From IMG/VR virus record IMGVR_UViG_3300034101_003554, positions 1 to 64,000 of that record: a stretch of DNA of 64,000 nucleotides; one strand, given 5' to 3'. Positions 1 to 8,419 of this stretch are shown piece after piece. The DNA comes from a virus. How positions within the stretch are numbered: the stretch's first letter is position 1; each line of letters starts with the position of its first letter. Below the pieces are notes generated by a model. The model did not search any database, was not told where the DNA came from, and saw only the letters and a program-made list of their open reading frames with translations. The position numbers and the translations under genes are program-made.

Positions 1-347
1 ATCATAGTAGCTTCATACCACTCCTCAATTGTATTTAACACAAATGATTCTCTTACACTAAACATTTGTTGTATTGTTTTAACAACATCTTCAGATATAA
101 GTAATAATCCACCATTAAATTTACCATCATTGAACTTATAACTCATAGTTATAGTATTAACCCCATCAATACACCATTCCTCATAAAAATTACCGTAGTT
201 ACGAGATTTCTTCCCAATCTTTCTAGTACCATTTGACATATAATCATCCAAATACTTGTTAATTGCTTCTCTTAATTTGGGTGTACTTATCAAATACCTA
301 GATTCAATAATCTGTCTTAACTGTCTTTCATTTATTATTACTCTCAT
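1..347 (-). CDS. Capsid-targeted protein, partial (C-terminus beyond window)
   Basis: Reverse-strand reading frame starting at 347 and still open at base 1, so it is cut by the window edge. It begins MRVIINERQLRQIIES, the leader shared by many genes here, with a likely prohead-protease cut after IIE. The body is a close paralogue of the next gene upstream (344..949): both contain STPKLREAINKYLD and the RKIGKKSRNYGN segment. Its ATG overlaps that gene's TGA (ATGA), so the two are translationally coupled. No known domain was recognised. Function unknown; packaging in the head is inferred from the leader only. Confidence 0.75.
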   Translation of the reverse strand, partial: MRVIINERQLRQIIESRYLISTPKLREAINKYLDDYMSNGTRKIGKKSRNYGNFYEEWCIDGVNTITMSYKFNDGKFNGGLLLISEDVVKTIQQMFSVRESFVLNTIEEWYEATM

Positions 348-949
348 ATTCCATATATTTTTTTTCTATTAACATTATCAAGAATATCCAAATAAAAATC
401 CTCCAAATCTCTCTCACCAGATTCAATCTTATCTTTAATCTGTTGTCTATTATATCCCGTGTTTTTATCAATGAAGTCAATCATCTCATCATCTGTAATA
501 CCTTCAGGTTTAACTGGTTCAGGAACACAAGGGTTACTATTAACTTTATCAATCTCAGTAATATAAAACCCTGACTCTCCCATAATTGATTCAAACTTTG
601 GTATCATTGTATCTTCATACCACTCCTCAATTGTATTTAATGCAAATGACTCTCTTACACTAAACATTTGTTGTATTGTTTTAAGAACATCTTTAGATAT
701 AAGCAAAGTCCCATTCTCAAAATTACCATCCTCAAAATAATATACCATAGTTATAACTTTAACCCCATCAACACACCAATCCTCACGAAGATTACCATAG
801 TTACGAGATTTCTTCCCAATCTTTCTAGTACCATTTGACATATAATTATCCAAATACTTGTTAATTGCTTCTCTTAATTTGGGTGTACTTCTCAAATACC
901 TAGACTCAATAATCTGTCTTAATTGTCTTTCACTTATTATTATTTTCAT
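344..949 (-). CDS. Capsid-targeted protein of unknown function
   Basis: 201 residues. The leader MKIIISERQLRQIIE is followed by a hydrophilic protein with alternating charged helices, and I recognise no domain. It is a paralogue of the truncated gene that follows it. It sits in a reverse-strand operon of five leader-bearing genes (about 3093 down to 1) joined by 4-nt ATGA overlaps. A T4-gp21-type cut after IIE would release the mature protein inside the prohead. Function is unknown. Confidence 0.8.
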   Translation of the reverse strand: MKIIISERQLRQIIESRYLRSTPKLREAINKYLDNYMSNGTRKIGKKSRNYGNLREDWCVDGVKVITMVYYFEDGNFENGTLLISKDVLKTIQQMFSVRESFALNTIEEWYEDTMIPKFESIMGESGFYITEIDKVNSNPCVPEPVKPEGITDDEMIDFIDKNTGYNRQQIKDKIESGERDLEDFYLDILDNVNRKKIYGI

Positions 950-1647
950 ATATATATATTTTTTTCATCCATTTTTAATTTATCAGCTATTTCTTCTTTT
1001 GTCATTGTTTCAGCAAGGGGAGTTCCTTTCAAACTCAGATAACCACCAACATATTCCAATTTACCTAATGATGTTAAATTTTTACAATTTATTAAACGTA
1101 ATGTACTTCCAACGTATTTTAAATTATCTAATGAAGTAATGGGGGCATTTATTAAGTTTAAATTACGACCAACTTTATTCAAATTACCCAATGATGTTAA
1201 ATTTTCACAATCAGTTAAATTCAGAAATAATTTAACTGAAGTTAACCCACTTAATGTTTCAATTGATGAACCTTCCAAATCCAAATAACCATCAACTTTT
1301 TTTAAATTATTTAATGATTTGATTTTAGTATTAAATGATAAATCCAAATAACCTTTTACATACTCAAGTTCCCCTAAATCTTCCATTGGGTTTCTATGAC
1401 CTCCAAAATTTAAATTTATCATTGCCTTTTTTACTGCACCTAATGTATTAATTGGTGTATTAATCAAATTTATATCAGCATCAATCTTTTCAACAGCACC
1501 CATCTCAATTAATTTATTTACAGGTATACCCAATTGTTCTGATGCGTTCTTTAATCCAAGTTCATCAACCATTATTTTATATGCCTTAATATTTTTTTTA
1601 GATTCAATAATCTGTCTTAATTGTCTTTCATTAATTATTATTTTCAT
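946..1647 (-). CDS. Leucine-rich-repeat protein with capsid-targeting leader
   Basis: 233 residues. It starts MKIIINERQLRQIIE|S. Residues ~25-50 carry a small helical module (GLKNASEQLGIPVNKLIEMG) seen in several neighbours. From ~residue 60 on there are tandem repeats of about 20-22 residues built on SLgnLkxVgxxLnLxxtxI, for example TSLGNLNKVGRNLNLINAPI, which is a bacterial leucine-rich-repeat solenoid. LRR proteins usually bind proteins or glycans. Packaged LRR proteins would be candidates for host-directed effectors; that role is inference. It overlaps both neighbours by 4 nt. Confidence 0.85.
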   Translation of the reverse strand: MKIIINERQLRQIIESKKNIKAYKIMVDELGLKNASEQLGIPVNKLIEMGAVEKIDADINLINTPINTLGAVKKAMINLNFGGHRNPMEDLGELEYVKGYLDLSFNTKIKSLNNLKKVDGYLDLEGSSIETLSGLTSVKLFLNLTDCENLTSLGNLNKVGRNLNLINAPITSLDNLKYVGSTLRLINCKNLTSLGKLEYVGGYLSLKGTPLAETMTKEEIADKLKMDEKNIYI

Positions 1648-2489
1648 ATATATAAATTACCTTTTACACCAAATTTATTTTTAATCTCATCTTCACTCAT
1701 TTCTGATATTAATCTTTCCCCAAGTGGGGAATCTTGTAAACTTAATGAACCACCAACATATTCAAGTTCCCCCAAACTTTCAATTTCGGAATAACTTAAA
1801 TCCAAATCACCATAAACACATTTTAATTTACCCAAACTTTTAATTACACTAAAAGCTAAACTAAAATCACGACCTACTTCTTTCAAATTACCCAAACTTT
1901 TAATTTTGGTGTTTTTATGTAAATCCAAATCACCATTAACATATTTAAGTTTACCCAAATCTTCAACTTGAGAATCATAAAAACTTAAATCCCCACCAAC
2001 TTCTTCCAAATTCCCCAAACTTTTAATTTTGGTACCTTCTAAATTCAAATCACGACCTACTTTTTTAAGATTATCCAAACTTTCAATTTTGGAATAACTT
2101 AAATTCAAATAACCCCCAACTGATGTTAAATTTCCCAATGATGTTAATACTGAATCATCTCTGCTATCACGTAAATTCAAAAAACCACCAACTTCTTCCA
2201 AAGAACCCAAGGTTTCAATATCAGTTTGACGTAAATCCAAATCACCCCCAACTTTTTTCAAAATACCCAAACTAGTAATTGGTGTATAACCAAAGTACAA
2301 ATCCTCATCATATGATTCCACAATACCCATCTCAATTAATGCCCAACGTGCTATATCAAAATAATCCGAAGCATAATCAAGACCAAAAAAATCAATGGTT
2401 TCTTTATATATCTTTAACTTCTTATCACTAATCTTCTTCTCAGATTCAATAATAGTCCTCAATTGTCTTTCATTAATTATTATTTTCAT
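1644..2489 (-). CDS. Leucine-rich-repeat protein with capsid-targeting leader
   Basis: 281 residues, the longest of three adjacent LRR paralogues. The leader MKIIINERQLRTIIE|S is followed by the ~25-residue helical module (FFGLDYASDYFDIARWALIEMG) and then about nine repeats of the form SLGxLxxVGGDLxLxxTxI. The very regular asparagine-poor repeats with GGDL/GRDL turns suggest repeat expansion by recombination. Function unknown; binding of a host partner after ejection is an inference from LRR biology and the leader. Confidence 0.85.
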   Translation of the reverse strand: MKIIINERQLRTIIESEKKISDKKLKIYKETIDFFGLDYASDYFDIARWALIEMGIVESYDEDLYFGYTPITSLGILKKVGGDLDLRQTDIETLGSLEEVGGFLNLRDSRDDSVLTSLGNLTSVGGYLNLSYSKIESLDNLKKVGRDLNLEGTKIKSLGNLEEVGGDLSFYDSQVEDLGKLKYVNGDLDLHKNTKIKSLGNLKEVGRDFSLAFSVIKSLGKLKCVYGDLDLSYSEIESLGELEYVGGSLSLQDSPLGERLISEMSEDEIKNKFGVKGNLYI

Positions 2490-2490
2490 A

Positions 2491-3093
2491 TTATCTTATT
2501 ATATCACCTTTTATTTCTACCTGACTTCTGATTTCTTCATCACTTAATTCAGCGAGGGGAGTATCTCTCAAATATAAATAACCACCAACATATTTAAGAC
2601 TCCCCAAACTTTCAACTTTACTAAAAGGTAAAAACAAATTTTCACCAACATATATTAGACGATTACCCAAATCTTTAATTGGGGTATTAAATAAATTCAA
2701 ATAACCACCAACTTCTTCCAAAGAACCCAAACTTTCGATTTTACTATTTGCCAAATTCAAAAGACCCTCAACAAATTCTAATTTACCTAAACTTTTAACT
2801 AGTGGGTCATCCAAGTATAAATCCCCATCATATGATTTCACAAAACCCATCCCAATTAATTTATATTTAGGTATACGCAAAAACTCTGACGCATCATATA
2901 AACCCATTTGGTCAATTATTTTAATTATAATATTATGTTCAACAAGTCCCATCTCAATTAATTCATACGTAGTTACACCCAAAAACTCTGATGCTCTATG
3001 TAAACCCATTTGGTCAATTATTGCTGTTATGGCCTTCTTATTTTTGGATTCTTTCAATATCCTATACTGACTCTCACTTATTATTACTCTCAT
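2491..3093 (-). CDS. Short LRR protein with capsid-targeting leader; first gene of operon
   Basis: 200 residues. The leader MRVIISESQYRILKE|S is followed by two tandem copies of the ~30-residue helical module (IIDQMGLHRASEFLG and IIDQMGLYDASEFLR, each ending in LIEMG/LIGMG) and about four LRR units. It is the promoter-proximal gene of the reverse-strand operon; a GTATTTATG motif lies at 3111-3119 just upstream of its start. The duplicated helical module distinguishes it from the two other LRR paralogues. Confidence 0.82.
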   Translation of the reverse strand: MRVIISESQYRILKESKNKKAITAIIDQMGLHRASEFLGVTTYELIEMGLVEHNIIIKIIDQMGLYDASEFLRIPKYKLIGMGFVKSYDGDLYLDDPLVKSLGKLEFVEGLLNLANSKIESLGSLEEVGGYLNLFNTPIKDLGNRLIYVGENLFLPFSKVESLGSLKYVGGYLYLRDTPLAELSDEEIRSQVEIKGDIIR

Positions 3094-3849
3094 TCAATTA
3101 TTAGTTTATACATAAATACAATAATGGGGAATTAAATTACTCACTCCCCACCTCATTTTCCCCTCCACTACGTTTCTGGGAAACCGCTACACTATCGTTC
3201 CACTATTCGCCCCGTTCATAATCCAATTCCCCATTATTATCAGTAATCCATTTCATAACCCTCACATTTCCCCTACACAACACTTTCTACCTTGTCTTCG
3301 ACTCAATATATGGTAAGTGTAATTAAATCCCACATAATGGTAATTTATCACCAATATCAACGATATATTAGACTATCGTCCATTTCAATGATATTATATG
3401 GTAAATTATTACAAGGGTTACTATCAATGGATTTCATAATGTCCAATTATATGAACACTATAGTACGCATTTGTATAATCATTTAAACATTATCATATCC
3501 ATCAAAGATGGGGTTGAAGTATTCATATTATTACACTATATTAGTCCTATTTCTAAGACACTATGTGTCCCACCCACTCCCCAATAATCAATAACTTTTT
3601 TTACTGAGAAATGGGTATAGTAAAATAATCGACCCTAATGAGGTCAAAAACGACAATAAATTACGTTTTAACTATCATTAACACTATTTATTGGTGGAGA
3701 ATTGTGGGAAGAAGTGGGAAACATTACTTGTTCAACGTATAGCTGGGGATTGTCCCCACCACCTGACACAATGACATTTCCAAATTTTTTAACAATTTTA
3801 ACATAAAAATTAACGACTGACATAGTGTCAGACCCAAATATACTAAATT
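3094..3849. other. Mostly non-coding stretch with inverted repeats
   Basis: About 750 bp without a convincing gene. A perfect 14-bp inverted repeat (AATAATGGGGAATT at 3120-3133 and its complement at 3225-3238) brackets a C-rich segment. Short palindromes such as GACACtatGTGTC (about 3559) and CTGACAtagTGTCAG (3817-3831) recur. The left part contains many ATATGGTAA-like direct repeats. The composition differs from the flanking genes. It could be a regulatory or replication-origin region; nothing here proves either. Confidence 0.5.
3817..3831. promoter_or_regulatory. Palindromic operator-like site CTGACA-N3-TGTCAG
   Basis: Perfect inverted repeat CTGACAtagTGTCAG. The same TGACA-N3-TGTCA core recurs at 3911-3923, 4921-4933, 4979-4991 and before dnaK at 27068-27084. 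Such a shared dyad suggests a dimeric DNA-binding protein. Confidence 0.5.
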
Positions 3850-4149
3850 ATGAATCAGTTTTTAACCAACATCCCCACCACCATAACTCAAATAGACGAA
3901 AGATATGTGGTGACATATTGTCAGGATGATATAAGTGGTACTTGTATATACACAACATACACATCCAGACTACAACCCCAACCAATATACTTGTTATCTT
4001 ATTGTAATATGACTGACATCATAACTGACATAAACAAAAAATCCCCACTCAATGAGGGGGACTTCTTTAATCTTCAATTCGAAATACGAGAAGACTCACT
4101 TACTAAACTGAAACACTACATCTCATCAGGATCCGTATCTGATACATAG
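3850..4149 (+). CDS. Doubtful hypothetical protein
   Basis: 99 residues, no recognisable domain and no clear promoter or ribosome binding site. Amino-acid composition is protein-like (mixed polar and hydrophobic, few homopolymers), but the frame contains one of the TGACA-N3-TGTCA dyads (3911-3923). Its 3' end overlaps a better-supported reverse-strand gene (4116..4268). It may be a chance frame in a regulatory region. Confidence 0.3.
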   Translation: MNQFLTNIPTTITQIDERYVVTYCQDDISGTCIYTTYTSRLQPQPIYLLSYCNMTDIITDINKKSPLNEGDFFNLQFEIREDSLTKLKHYISSGSVSDT

Positions 4150-4268
4150 TGTCTCCAGGACTTAGCAAACCAAGATTGGGGGTACTTGTTACTAATAAGT
4201 TCCCCAATGTAGAGGAATAATGCAACCCCTACAATAATAACCAATACCCAAGCAATAATATACAACAT
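4116..4268 (-). CDS. Small single-pass membrane protein
   Basis: 50 residues. An N-terminal hydrophobic helix (residues ~3-22, LYIIAWVLVIIVGVALFLYI) is followed by KYPQSWFAKSW. The small protein at 51560..51706 has the same layout and a matching KYPDSWVAKWW motif, which supports this short frame as real. It lies just downstream of the metallopeptidase gene on the same strand (7-nt gap), so they are probably co-transcribed. Function unknown. Confidence 0.6.
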   Translation of the reverse strand: MLYIIAWVLVIIVGVALFLYIGELISNKYPQSWFAKSWRHYVSDTDPDEM

Positions 4269-4274
4269 AATAAT

Positions 4275-4673
4275 CTATTTTAGTTCCCTACGAATATAGT
4301 TCAATACTTTCCTATTGTAAATCTTCTCATTAGCATAAGCCTCAATCTCCATTGGGTGGTTCTCATACCCAAACTTCTTATATAGTTTAGTATATGACTT
4401 ACTAATATCCTGGATAGAGTGGGTATACTCGTGGATAATAGTTCTAGTTAAATCACTAACAGTCTTAATGTTCTTCATATACACATAGATGTGGTGAGTG
4501 TCAGGGTCATACATCCCCCAATCCTCACACTCAATGTAAGATAAAGTTATACCACTGATACCCAATGTCTTTCTATACCCAAGAACATTAACACAGTACT
4601 CCATAACCAGATCCTTAATCTTATTGACCTTGTACTTGGCCGTCCCTTCAAGTCTGTCGTTAGCGTATATCAT
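4275..4673 (-). CDS. Zinc metallopeptidase-like protein (HEYTH)
   Basis: 132 residues. The motif HEYTHSIQ at about residue 90 is an HExxH zinc-binding site, and a following EIEAYANE helix could supply the third ligand, as in minimal gluzincin-like phage peptidases. It resembles 21092..21490 (HEWVHEYQ, EDEANAIAG). No signal peptide, so it should act in the cytoplasm. Substrate unknown. It is upstream of the small membrane protein and within the palindrome-rich region. Confidence 0.7.
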   Translation of the reverse strand: MIYANDRLEGTAKYKVNKIKDLVMEYCVNVLGYRKTLGISGITLSYIECEDWGMYDPDTHHIYVYMKNIKTVSDLTRTIIHEYTHSIQDISKSYTKLYKKFGYENHPMEIEAYANEKIYNRKVLNYIRRELK

Positions 4674-5362
4674 ATCAGTTGTATTATAGATGGGTGAATA
4701 ATCATTACAATACTATAACGATCCACCACACCATTTAGTTCCCCAATACTATAATAAAATATTATTTTGTCATTCTCCCATTATACCAAATCACCCCTAC
4801 GTATTTTTATTATACTTAACCAAACATTATTCTGTTTGATTTAACTTGTGCAAAAATTGAACAAGTTGGGTATGTCATATTGTCATGCCGGCACATACGT
4901 AATACATCCAATACCTACATTGACATTATGTCAGTTCTCATCCCCCCATCTTACCCACAATATACAACATACCTACATTGACATTATGTCAGTCCCCCAT
5001 ATACACAATACATAACATATACTAAGGGGGATGGTATGTCATATTGTCATAGGGTTTAATTTGACACAGGGGGGACTATCTATTTTATTTGATTGAACAT
5101 CATACCCCTACCTCCCATATCCCCTCATAGACCCCCCCATGCCCTATACTCCCCCTAGCTGGGGTATCCCCCCTCCCCCTAAATTGTCGTATTTGTCGTA
5201 AATAGGGGGGACAATCCCCAATATGATGTATATGGGTAAAAAAATATTTGGGTAATTTTTTTGGAAAATTGGAAATATCCCCATATATGAAAAAAAAAAT
5301 TTGGGAAATTTTCATAATATGAGATATATTTAGTTATACAAATAAATTAATCAAAAAAAAAT
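4674..5362. other. Non-coding, palindrome- and G/C-run-rich region
   Basis: About 690 bp. It holds the repeated block tacctacattgacattatg followed by TCAGT (starting about 4913 and 4971), each with a TGACAttaTGTCA dyad, and two tandem TATGTCATATTGTCAT sites (about 4871 and 5034). There are also GGGGTATCCCC/GGGGATTGTCCCC-type hairpins and long G or C runs. No convincing gene: the only long frame, on the reverse strand at 5100-5315, is low complexity. It could be a replication origin, a partition-like site or a repressor-controlled region. Confidence 0.5.
4921..4991. repeat. Duplicated TGACAttaTGTCA block
   Basis: Two copies of CATTGACATTATGTCAGT (dyads at 4921-4933 and 4979-4991), each preceded by TACCTA and separated by 58 bp, with related half-sites on both sides. 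The iterated spacing resembles iterons or stacked operators. Confidence 0.6.
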
Positions 5363-5737
5363 ATGAGAAGAATAGTAAGATTAACTGAAGGTGATTTAAC
5401 TAAATTAGTTAAAAGGGTAATAAATGAATCAAATGGTGAGACATATACTACATATCTTTATTTCGAAGATAGACATGATACGGCATTTGATGAACAAATA
5501 GTTTTAAAATATTTGGAAACAATTGAAGAAGAAAATACTCTCAAAATAAAATTTGATGTTGTAGCAGAACCACTATTGGATAAGAATAAACCTTGGAGTG
5601 GGTTTTCCTTTTTTGATTGTAAAACAGGTTTAGTGGTTTTGACAGAAAAAACAAATAAAAGGATAGGATCATCTGATATGAGATTCAACGAAAAAGTTGA
5701 GACAATAATAAAATCAAAATATTGTCAAGTGGCATAA
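5363..5737 (+). CDS. Capsid-targeted protein of unknown function
   Basis: 124 residues. It begins MRRIVRLTEGDLTKLVKRV followed by INE|S, the longer of the two leader types (basic amphipathic helix, then INE). The mature part is a small mixed alpha/beta protein without a domain I can name. It is the first forward gene after the palindrome-rich region; an ATATTTA motif lies about 40 nt upstream. Start chosen because the leader matches its paralogues exactly. Confidence 0.78.
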   Translation: MRRIVRLTEGDLTKLVKRVINESNGETYTTYLYFEDRHDTAFDEQIVLKYLETIEEENTLKIKFDVVAEPLLDKNKPWSGFSFFDCKTGLVVLTEKTNKRIGSSDMRFNEKVETIIKSKYCQVA

Positions 5738-5912
5738 CAAATATTATATAAAAAATAATTTATTCCCCTTCCCCAAAAGAGAGGTTTTTTATTTTTGGGT
5801 AAAAAAGTAAGTCACCCCATATATAAGTGAAAATGTAAAAAAAAAATTTTGGAAAAAATTTGAAAAATTGGGATAATGTATTAAATTTGTGAATCATTAA
5901 AAAAAAGTAATT

Positions 5913-6464
5913 ATGGAAACAAAAGTATGTATAACATGTAATGTTGAAAAACCTATTAATCAGTATAGTAAGAGAAATAGTTGTAATAAGTGTGAAAATA
6001 AGAAGAGGTATCAGAGAAAGTTAAAACAATTTGAAGATGACCCTGAGAGTAAGGAAAAACATAAACAAGAAAAAATTAAAATGACAAGGGAAAAAGAGGT
6101 GACATTACCTATTGAGGGTTTCAAGCAGGCGATGAGGAGTGCTATAAGGAAATCATTTAGTAGGATGGATATAAATAAGAATTATACGCCTTTGGAAATA
6201 TTGGGTGTGGATTGGGTTGAATTTTTCAGTTATTTTGAAAAGTTATTTAAGGAGGGTATGAGTTGGGATAATAGGGGTAAGTGGCAGATTGACCATATTA
6301 TTCCGATATCAATTGCAAGGAATGAGGATGATATGTTTAAGTTAAATCATTATTCAAATTTTCAACCATTATGGAGAAAAGAAAATATGGAAAAGTCTAA
6401 TAAGATATTGGAGGAACATAAGGAATTATTATATAAATTATTGGGGGATGATTTTGTGTTATAA
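5913..6464 (+). CDS. HNH endonuclease (homing type)
   Basis: 183 residues. The N-terminus has two CxxC pairs (CITC, CNKC at residues ~7-27), a zinc finger. The C-terminal part carries WQIDHIIPIS, then LNHYSNFQPLWRKENMEKSNK, the classical HNH pattern of phage mobile endonucleases (DHxxP, N, and the K-rich end). It probably is a free-standing homing nuclease. It stands alone between leader-bearing genes and has no leader itself, which fits an insertion. Confidence 0.85.
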   Translation: METKVCITCNVEKPINQYSKRNSCNKCENKKRYQRKLKQFEDDPESKEKHKQEKIKMTREKEVTLPIEGFKQAMRSAIRKSFSRMDINKNYTPLEILGVDWVEFFSYFEKLFKEGMSWDNRGKWQIDHIIPISIARNEDDMFKLNHYSNFQPLWRKENMEKSNKILEEHKELLYKLLGDDFVL

Positions 6465-6539
6465 AATTTAATTTAATGGAACTAAATGGGAGGTGTGATG
6501 GTTTATTAATTATTAGATAACCAATAAAAAAATAAGATT

Positions 6540-7091
6540 ATGCCAAGAGCAACGAAGGTTCAAGGATCAAACGTAAAGAAGGAGAAAAAAACAAGGGTAA
6601 AGAAAGTAAAAGAACCAAAGGTAAAACCAGAGTTTAATGATAGGCAGATTTGGAAGATGAATGAATTATATGAACTTTACAAAGTTACTTTACTTAGGTA
6701 TCTAGTAATAAAAGATGATGAAGATAAACTTAACAATTTCTGTTCAATTTTTCGTTCCCCAATTTTTGATTTATCTTTTTTGAAGACAAGGTTAATATCT
6801 GAGGCTGCAAAATTAGTTCCATATAATATGAGGGCTAAGGATCATTACTACAATCGTACATTATCAAGTAAGTTTATATTTCGAGATATGGACTTAAATC
6901 GAGATATGACATTTGAAGAATTTGTTGTTATGATAAAAAAATATGGTTCAACAATTATAATAACAAAAGAAGAACATGCGAGATTTAAAAAAGATGCTCA
7001 AGGTATGTATTTAAAAACATATAGGGATTATGAGGATAGAGGTGTTGATGTTCCAGGTTTAAGGGAGTATAGTGAATCACACGGACATTAA
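6540..7091 (+). CDS. Unknown protein with lysine-rich N-terminus
   Basis: 183 residues. The first ~30 residues are strongly basic (KKEKKTRVKKVKEPK). The C-terminal region (TFEEFVVMIKKYGSTIIITKEEH...GMYLKTYRDYEDRG) is paralogous to the C-terminus of 7926..8303 (TFEQYIEFMRKYNVTIKLTKLEH...GYYVKGIEDYLGR), defining a shared ~55-residue domain of unknown role. No capsid leader. A hairpin terminator follows directly. Confidence 0.65.
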   Translation: MPRATKVQGSNVKKEKKTRVKKVKEPKVKPEFNDRQIWKMNELYELYKVTLLRYLVIKDDEDKLNNFCSIFRSPIFDLSFLKTRLISEAAKLVPYNMRAKDHYYNRTLSSKFIFRDMDLNRDMTFEEFVVMIKKYGSTIIITKEEHARFKKDAQGMYLKTYRDYEDRGVDVPGLREYSESHGH

Positions 7092-7101
7092 TGATGATAA
7101 G

Positions 7102-7136
7102 AACAATGTGTATTATTTGCACATTGTTTTTTTTTA
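7102..7136 (+). terminator. Rho-independent terminator
   Basis: AACAATGTG (7102-7110) pairs with CACATTGTT (7120-7128), followed by a run of T. It closes the transcription unit of 6540..7091. Confidence 0.8.
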
Positions 7137-7195
7137 TTTTCCCATCTTTGGTATTCAAATATATTTATTATAATCATATATTTGTGGGTTTATTA

Positions 7196-7204
7196 ATATT
7201 TATT
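7196..7204 (+). promoter_or_regulatory. Late-promoter-like motif ATATTTATT
   Basis: Member of the RTATTTATW family, 17 nt before the ATG of the capsid-targeted peptidase. A second copy lies at 7161-7169. Confidence 0.5.
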
Positions 7205-7221
7205 AATAAGAATTATAAAAA

Positions 7222-7860
7222 ATGAAGCGATTAATAATAACTGAAGGGGAAAAAATTGAGATTCTTTCATTATATAACTTGAGTGAGGAAACGTCAGTTC
7301 CAGGATATACTGGGATTACAGATTACCCTGGTGATGCTTGGGAGTTTGAGAAACCATCATATTCTCCATTCATTAATTACCCCAACAATTGGCGTTTAAT
7401 GTCATCTCAAGACAAATTGGTATTTGTTGCAAAACAGATGGCGGAAAAGAAAATAGATGTATCAAGACAGGCCAAAGGAACAAAAGAGACAGTTTGGAAG
7501 AATGTAACAGGACAAGCGGAGTTTAAATCTAATACTTGCGTTAAGGGGGTTTGTGACATATATAAAAATGCTGGGTTATCATCTGGAATTCCTATGGATG
7601 TTTTGGATAATAGAACTTTTAAACAAAATCACGGACAATATGGGTATAAAATAGTTCCAAATAAAGAATTAAAACCTGGTGATTTGATTCAGTATGTTTG
7701 GTCTTCTGAAAATACGTATCCATATCATATTGGGGTTTATGTAGGAAACAATGAATATGTGAGTGATGGGTCAGCTGATAAACCAATAATGAAACAAAAT
7801 ATATATAAAACGGAAGACGGTGAAAATAAAGACCCATTTATTGTTTATAGAAAAAAATAA
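7222..7860 (+). CDS. CHAP/NlpC-P60-like peptidase with capsid-targeting leader
   Basis: 212 residues. The leader MKRLIITEGEKIEILSLY ends in NLSE|E. The body has the layout of a cysteine amidase/peptidase: a cysteine followed by a helix (CVKGVCDIYKNAG, residues ~100-112), then KELKPGDLIQYVW and YHIGVYVGNNEYVSDGS (His-containing beta strand). These are typical of NlpC/P60 and CHAP peptidoglycan hydrolases. Packaged in the head, it could act on the cell wall at entry. The catalytic residues are assigned by pattern only. A late-type motif ATATTTATT lies at 7196-7204. Confidence 0.7.
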   Translation: MKRLIITEGEKIEILSLYNLSEETSVPGYTGITDYPGDAWEFEKPSYSPFINYPNNWRLMSSQDKLVFVAKQMAEKKIDVSRQAKGTKETVWKNVTGQAEFKSNTCVKGVCDIYKNAGLSSGIPMDVLDNRTFKQNHGQYGYKIVPNKELKPGDLIQYVWSSENTYPYHIGVYVGNNEYVSDGSADKPIMKQNIYKTEDGENKDPFIVYRKK

Positions 7861-7864
7861 AATT

Positions 7865-7966
7865 ATGAAAAGAATAATAAAATTAACTGAGGGTGACTTG
7901 GTGAGATTAGTTAAGAGGGTAATCAATGAGGATGACTTTGAAATTAAATTCTATGACAAAAGATGA
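7865..7966 (+). pseudogene. Capsid-targeting leader cut short by a frame change
   Basis: Frame encoding MKRIIKLTEGDLVRLVKRV followed by INE|DDFEIKFYDKR and a stop, 33 residues in total. The leader is intact, but after about ten further residues the frame ends. The downstream protein 7926..8303 continues in the +1 frame and overlaps it. The simplest reading is a frameshift that separated a leader from its former body; a programmed shift or a genuine mini-protein are alternatives. Confidence 0.5.
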
Positions 7967-8303
7967 AAAGGAAAAAGTTAAGAATGACGATGCTTACAAA
8001 TTTACAGACGAGCATCCAGTTAATAGGGTAGTAATTAGTTGTTTGTTGATATATTTGATGGAGATTAAGAACATTACCACATTTGAACAATATATTGAAT
8101 TTATGCGTAAGTATAATGTTACAATTAAACTAACTAAATTGGAACACAATAGTTTGGGTAATACTACAGGTTATTACGTGAAGGGTATTGAAGATTATTT
8201 AGGTAGAAATATTTTTGTGCTTGGGGTGGAAAATGTTTTTGATGGTATGGATATTGAATTAATTCAAAAGGCGTTAGCTGAAATTCAATTAATTGAAGGA
8301 TAA
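7926..8303 (+). CDS. Unknown protein, paralogue of 6540..7091 C-terminus
   Basis: 125 residues. The start is uncertain: ATG at 7926 overlaps the leader frame at 7865, and an in-frame ATG follows near 7953. Residues ~55-105 match the C-terminal domain of 6540..7091. No leader in its own frame, although an intact leader sits immediately upstream in another frame. A terminator follows. Confidence 0.6.
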   Translation: MRMTLKLNSMTKDEKEKVKNDDAYKFTDEHPVNRVVISCLLIYLMEIKNITTFEQYIEFMRKYNVTIKLTKLEHNSLGNTTGYYVKGIEDYLGRNIFVLGVENVFDGMDIELIQKALAEIQLIEG

Positions 8304-8310
8304 TTTTAAT

Positions 8311-8342
8311 TCCCCATTTCATAAGAGTGGGGATATTTTTTT
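8311..8342 (+). terminator. Rho-independent terminator (TCCCCA stem)
   Basis: TCCCCA (8311-8316) pairs with TGGGGA (8328-8333), then a T-rich tail. The same ATCCCCA/TGGGGAT stem is reused at 10062, 11468 and 61663. Confidence 0.75.
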
Positions 8343-8362
8343 TCTCTCGTTATACTCGATAT

Positions 8363-8419
8363 CAATCCCCCAACCCCTTTTTAAATTGATATATTTATAT
8401 TAAAATTACATATGAAAAT
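8363..8419 (+). repeat. 57-bp direct repeat, copy 1 (late promoter and start region)
   Basis: Identical to 9107-9163. It spans a C-rich leader, the late-promoter motif ATATTTATA (8391-8399), the ATG and the first codons of the leader. The two copies are 744 bp apart and precede two different genes. Confidence 0.85.

Noticed and set aside
3292-3486. 64-residue forward frame
   Set aside because: Composition dominated by Ile/Met/Tyr/Ser as expected from random AT-rich DNA, with no upstream signal.
5100-5315. 71-residue reverse-strand frame
   Set aside because: Low-complexity G-rich DNA with many glycines and no promoter or relatives; looks like chance in a non-coding region.
3094-5362. CRISPR array
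   Set aside because: The repeated dyads are short and unevenly spaced, without unique spacers of constant length.
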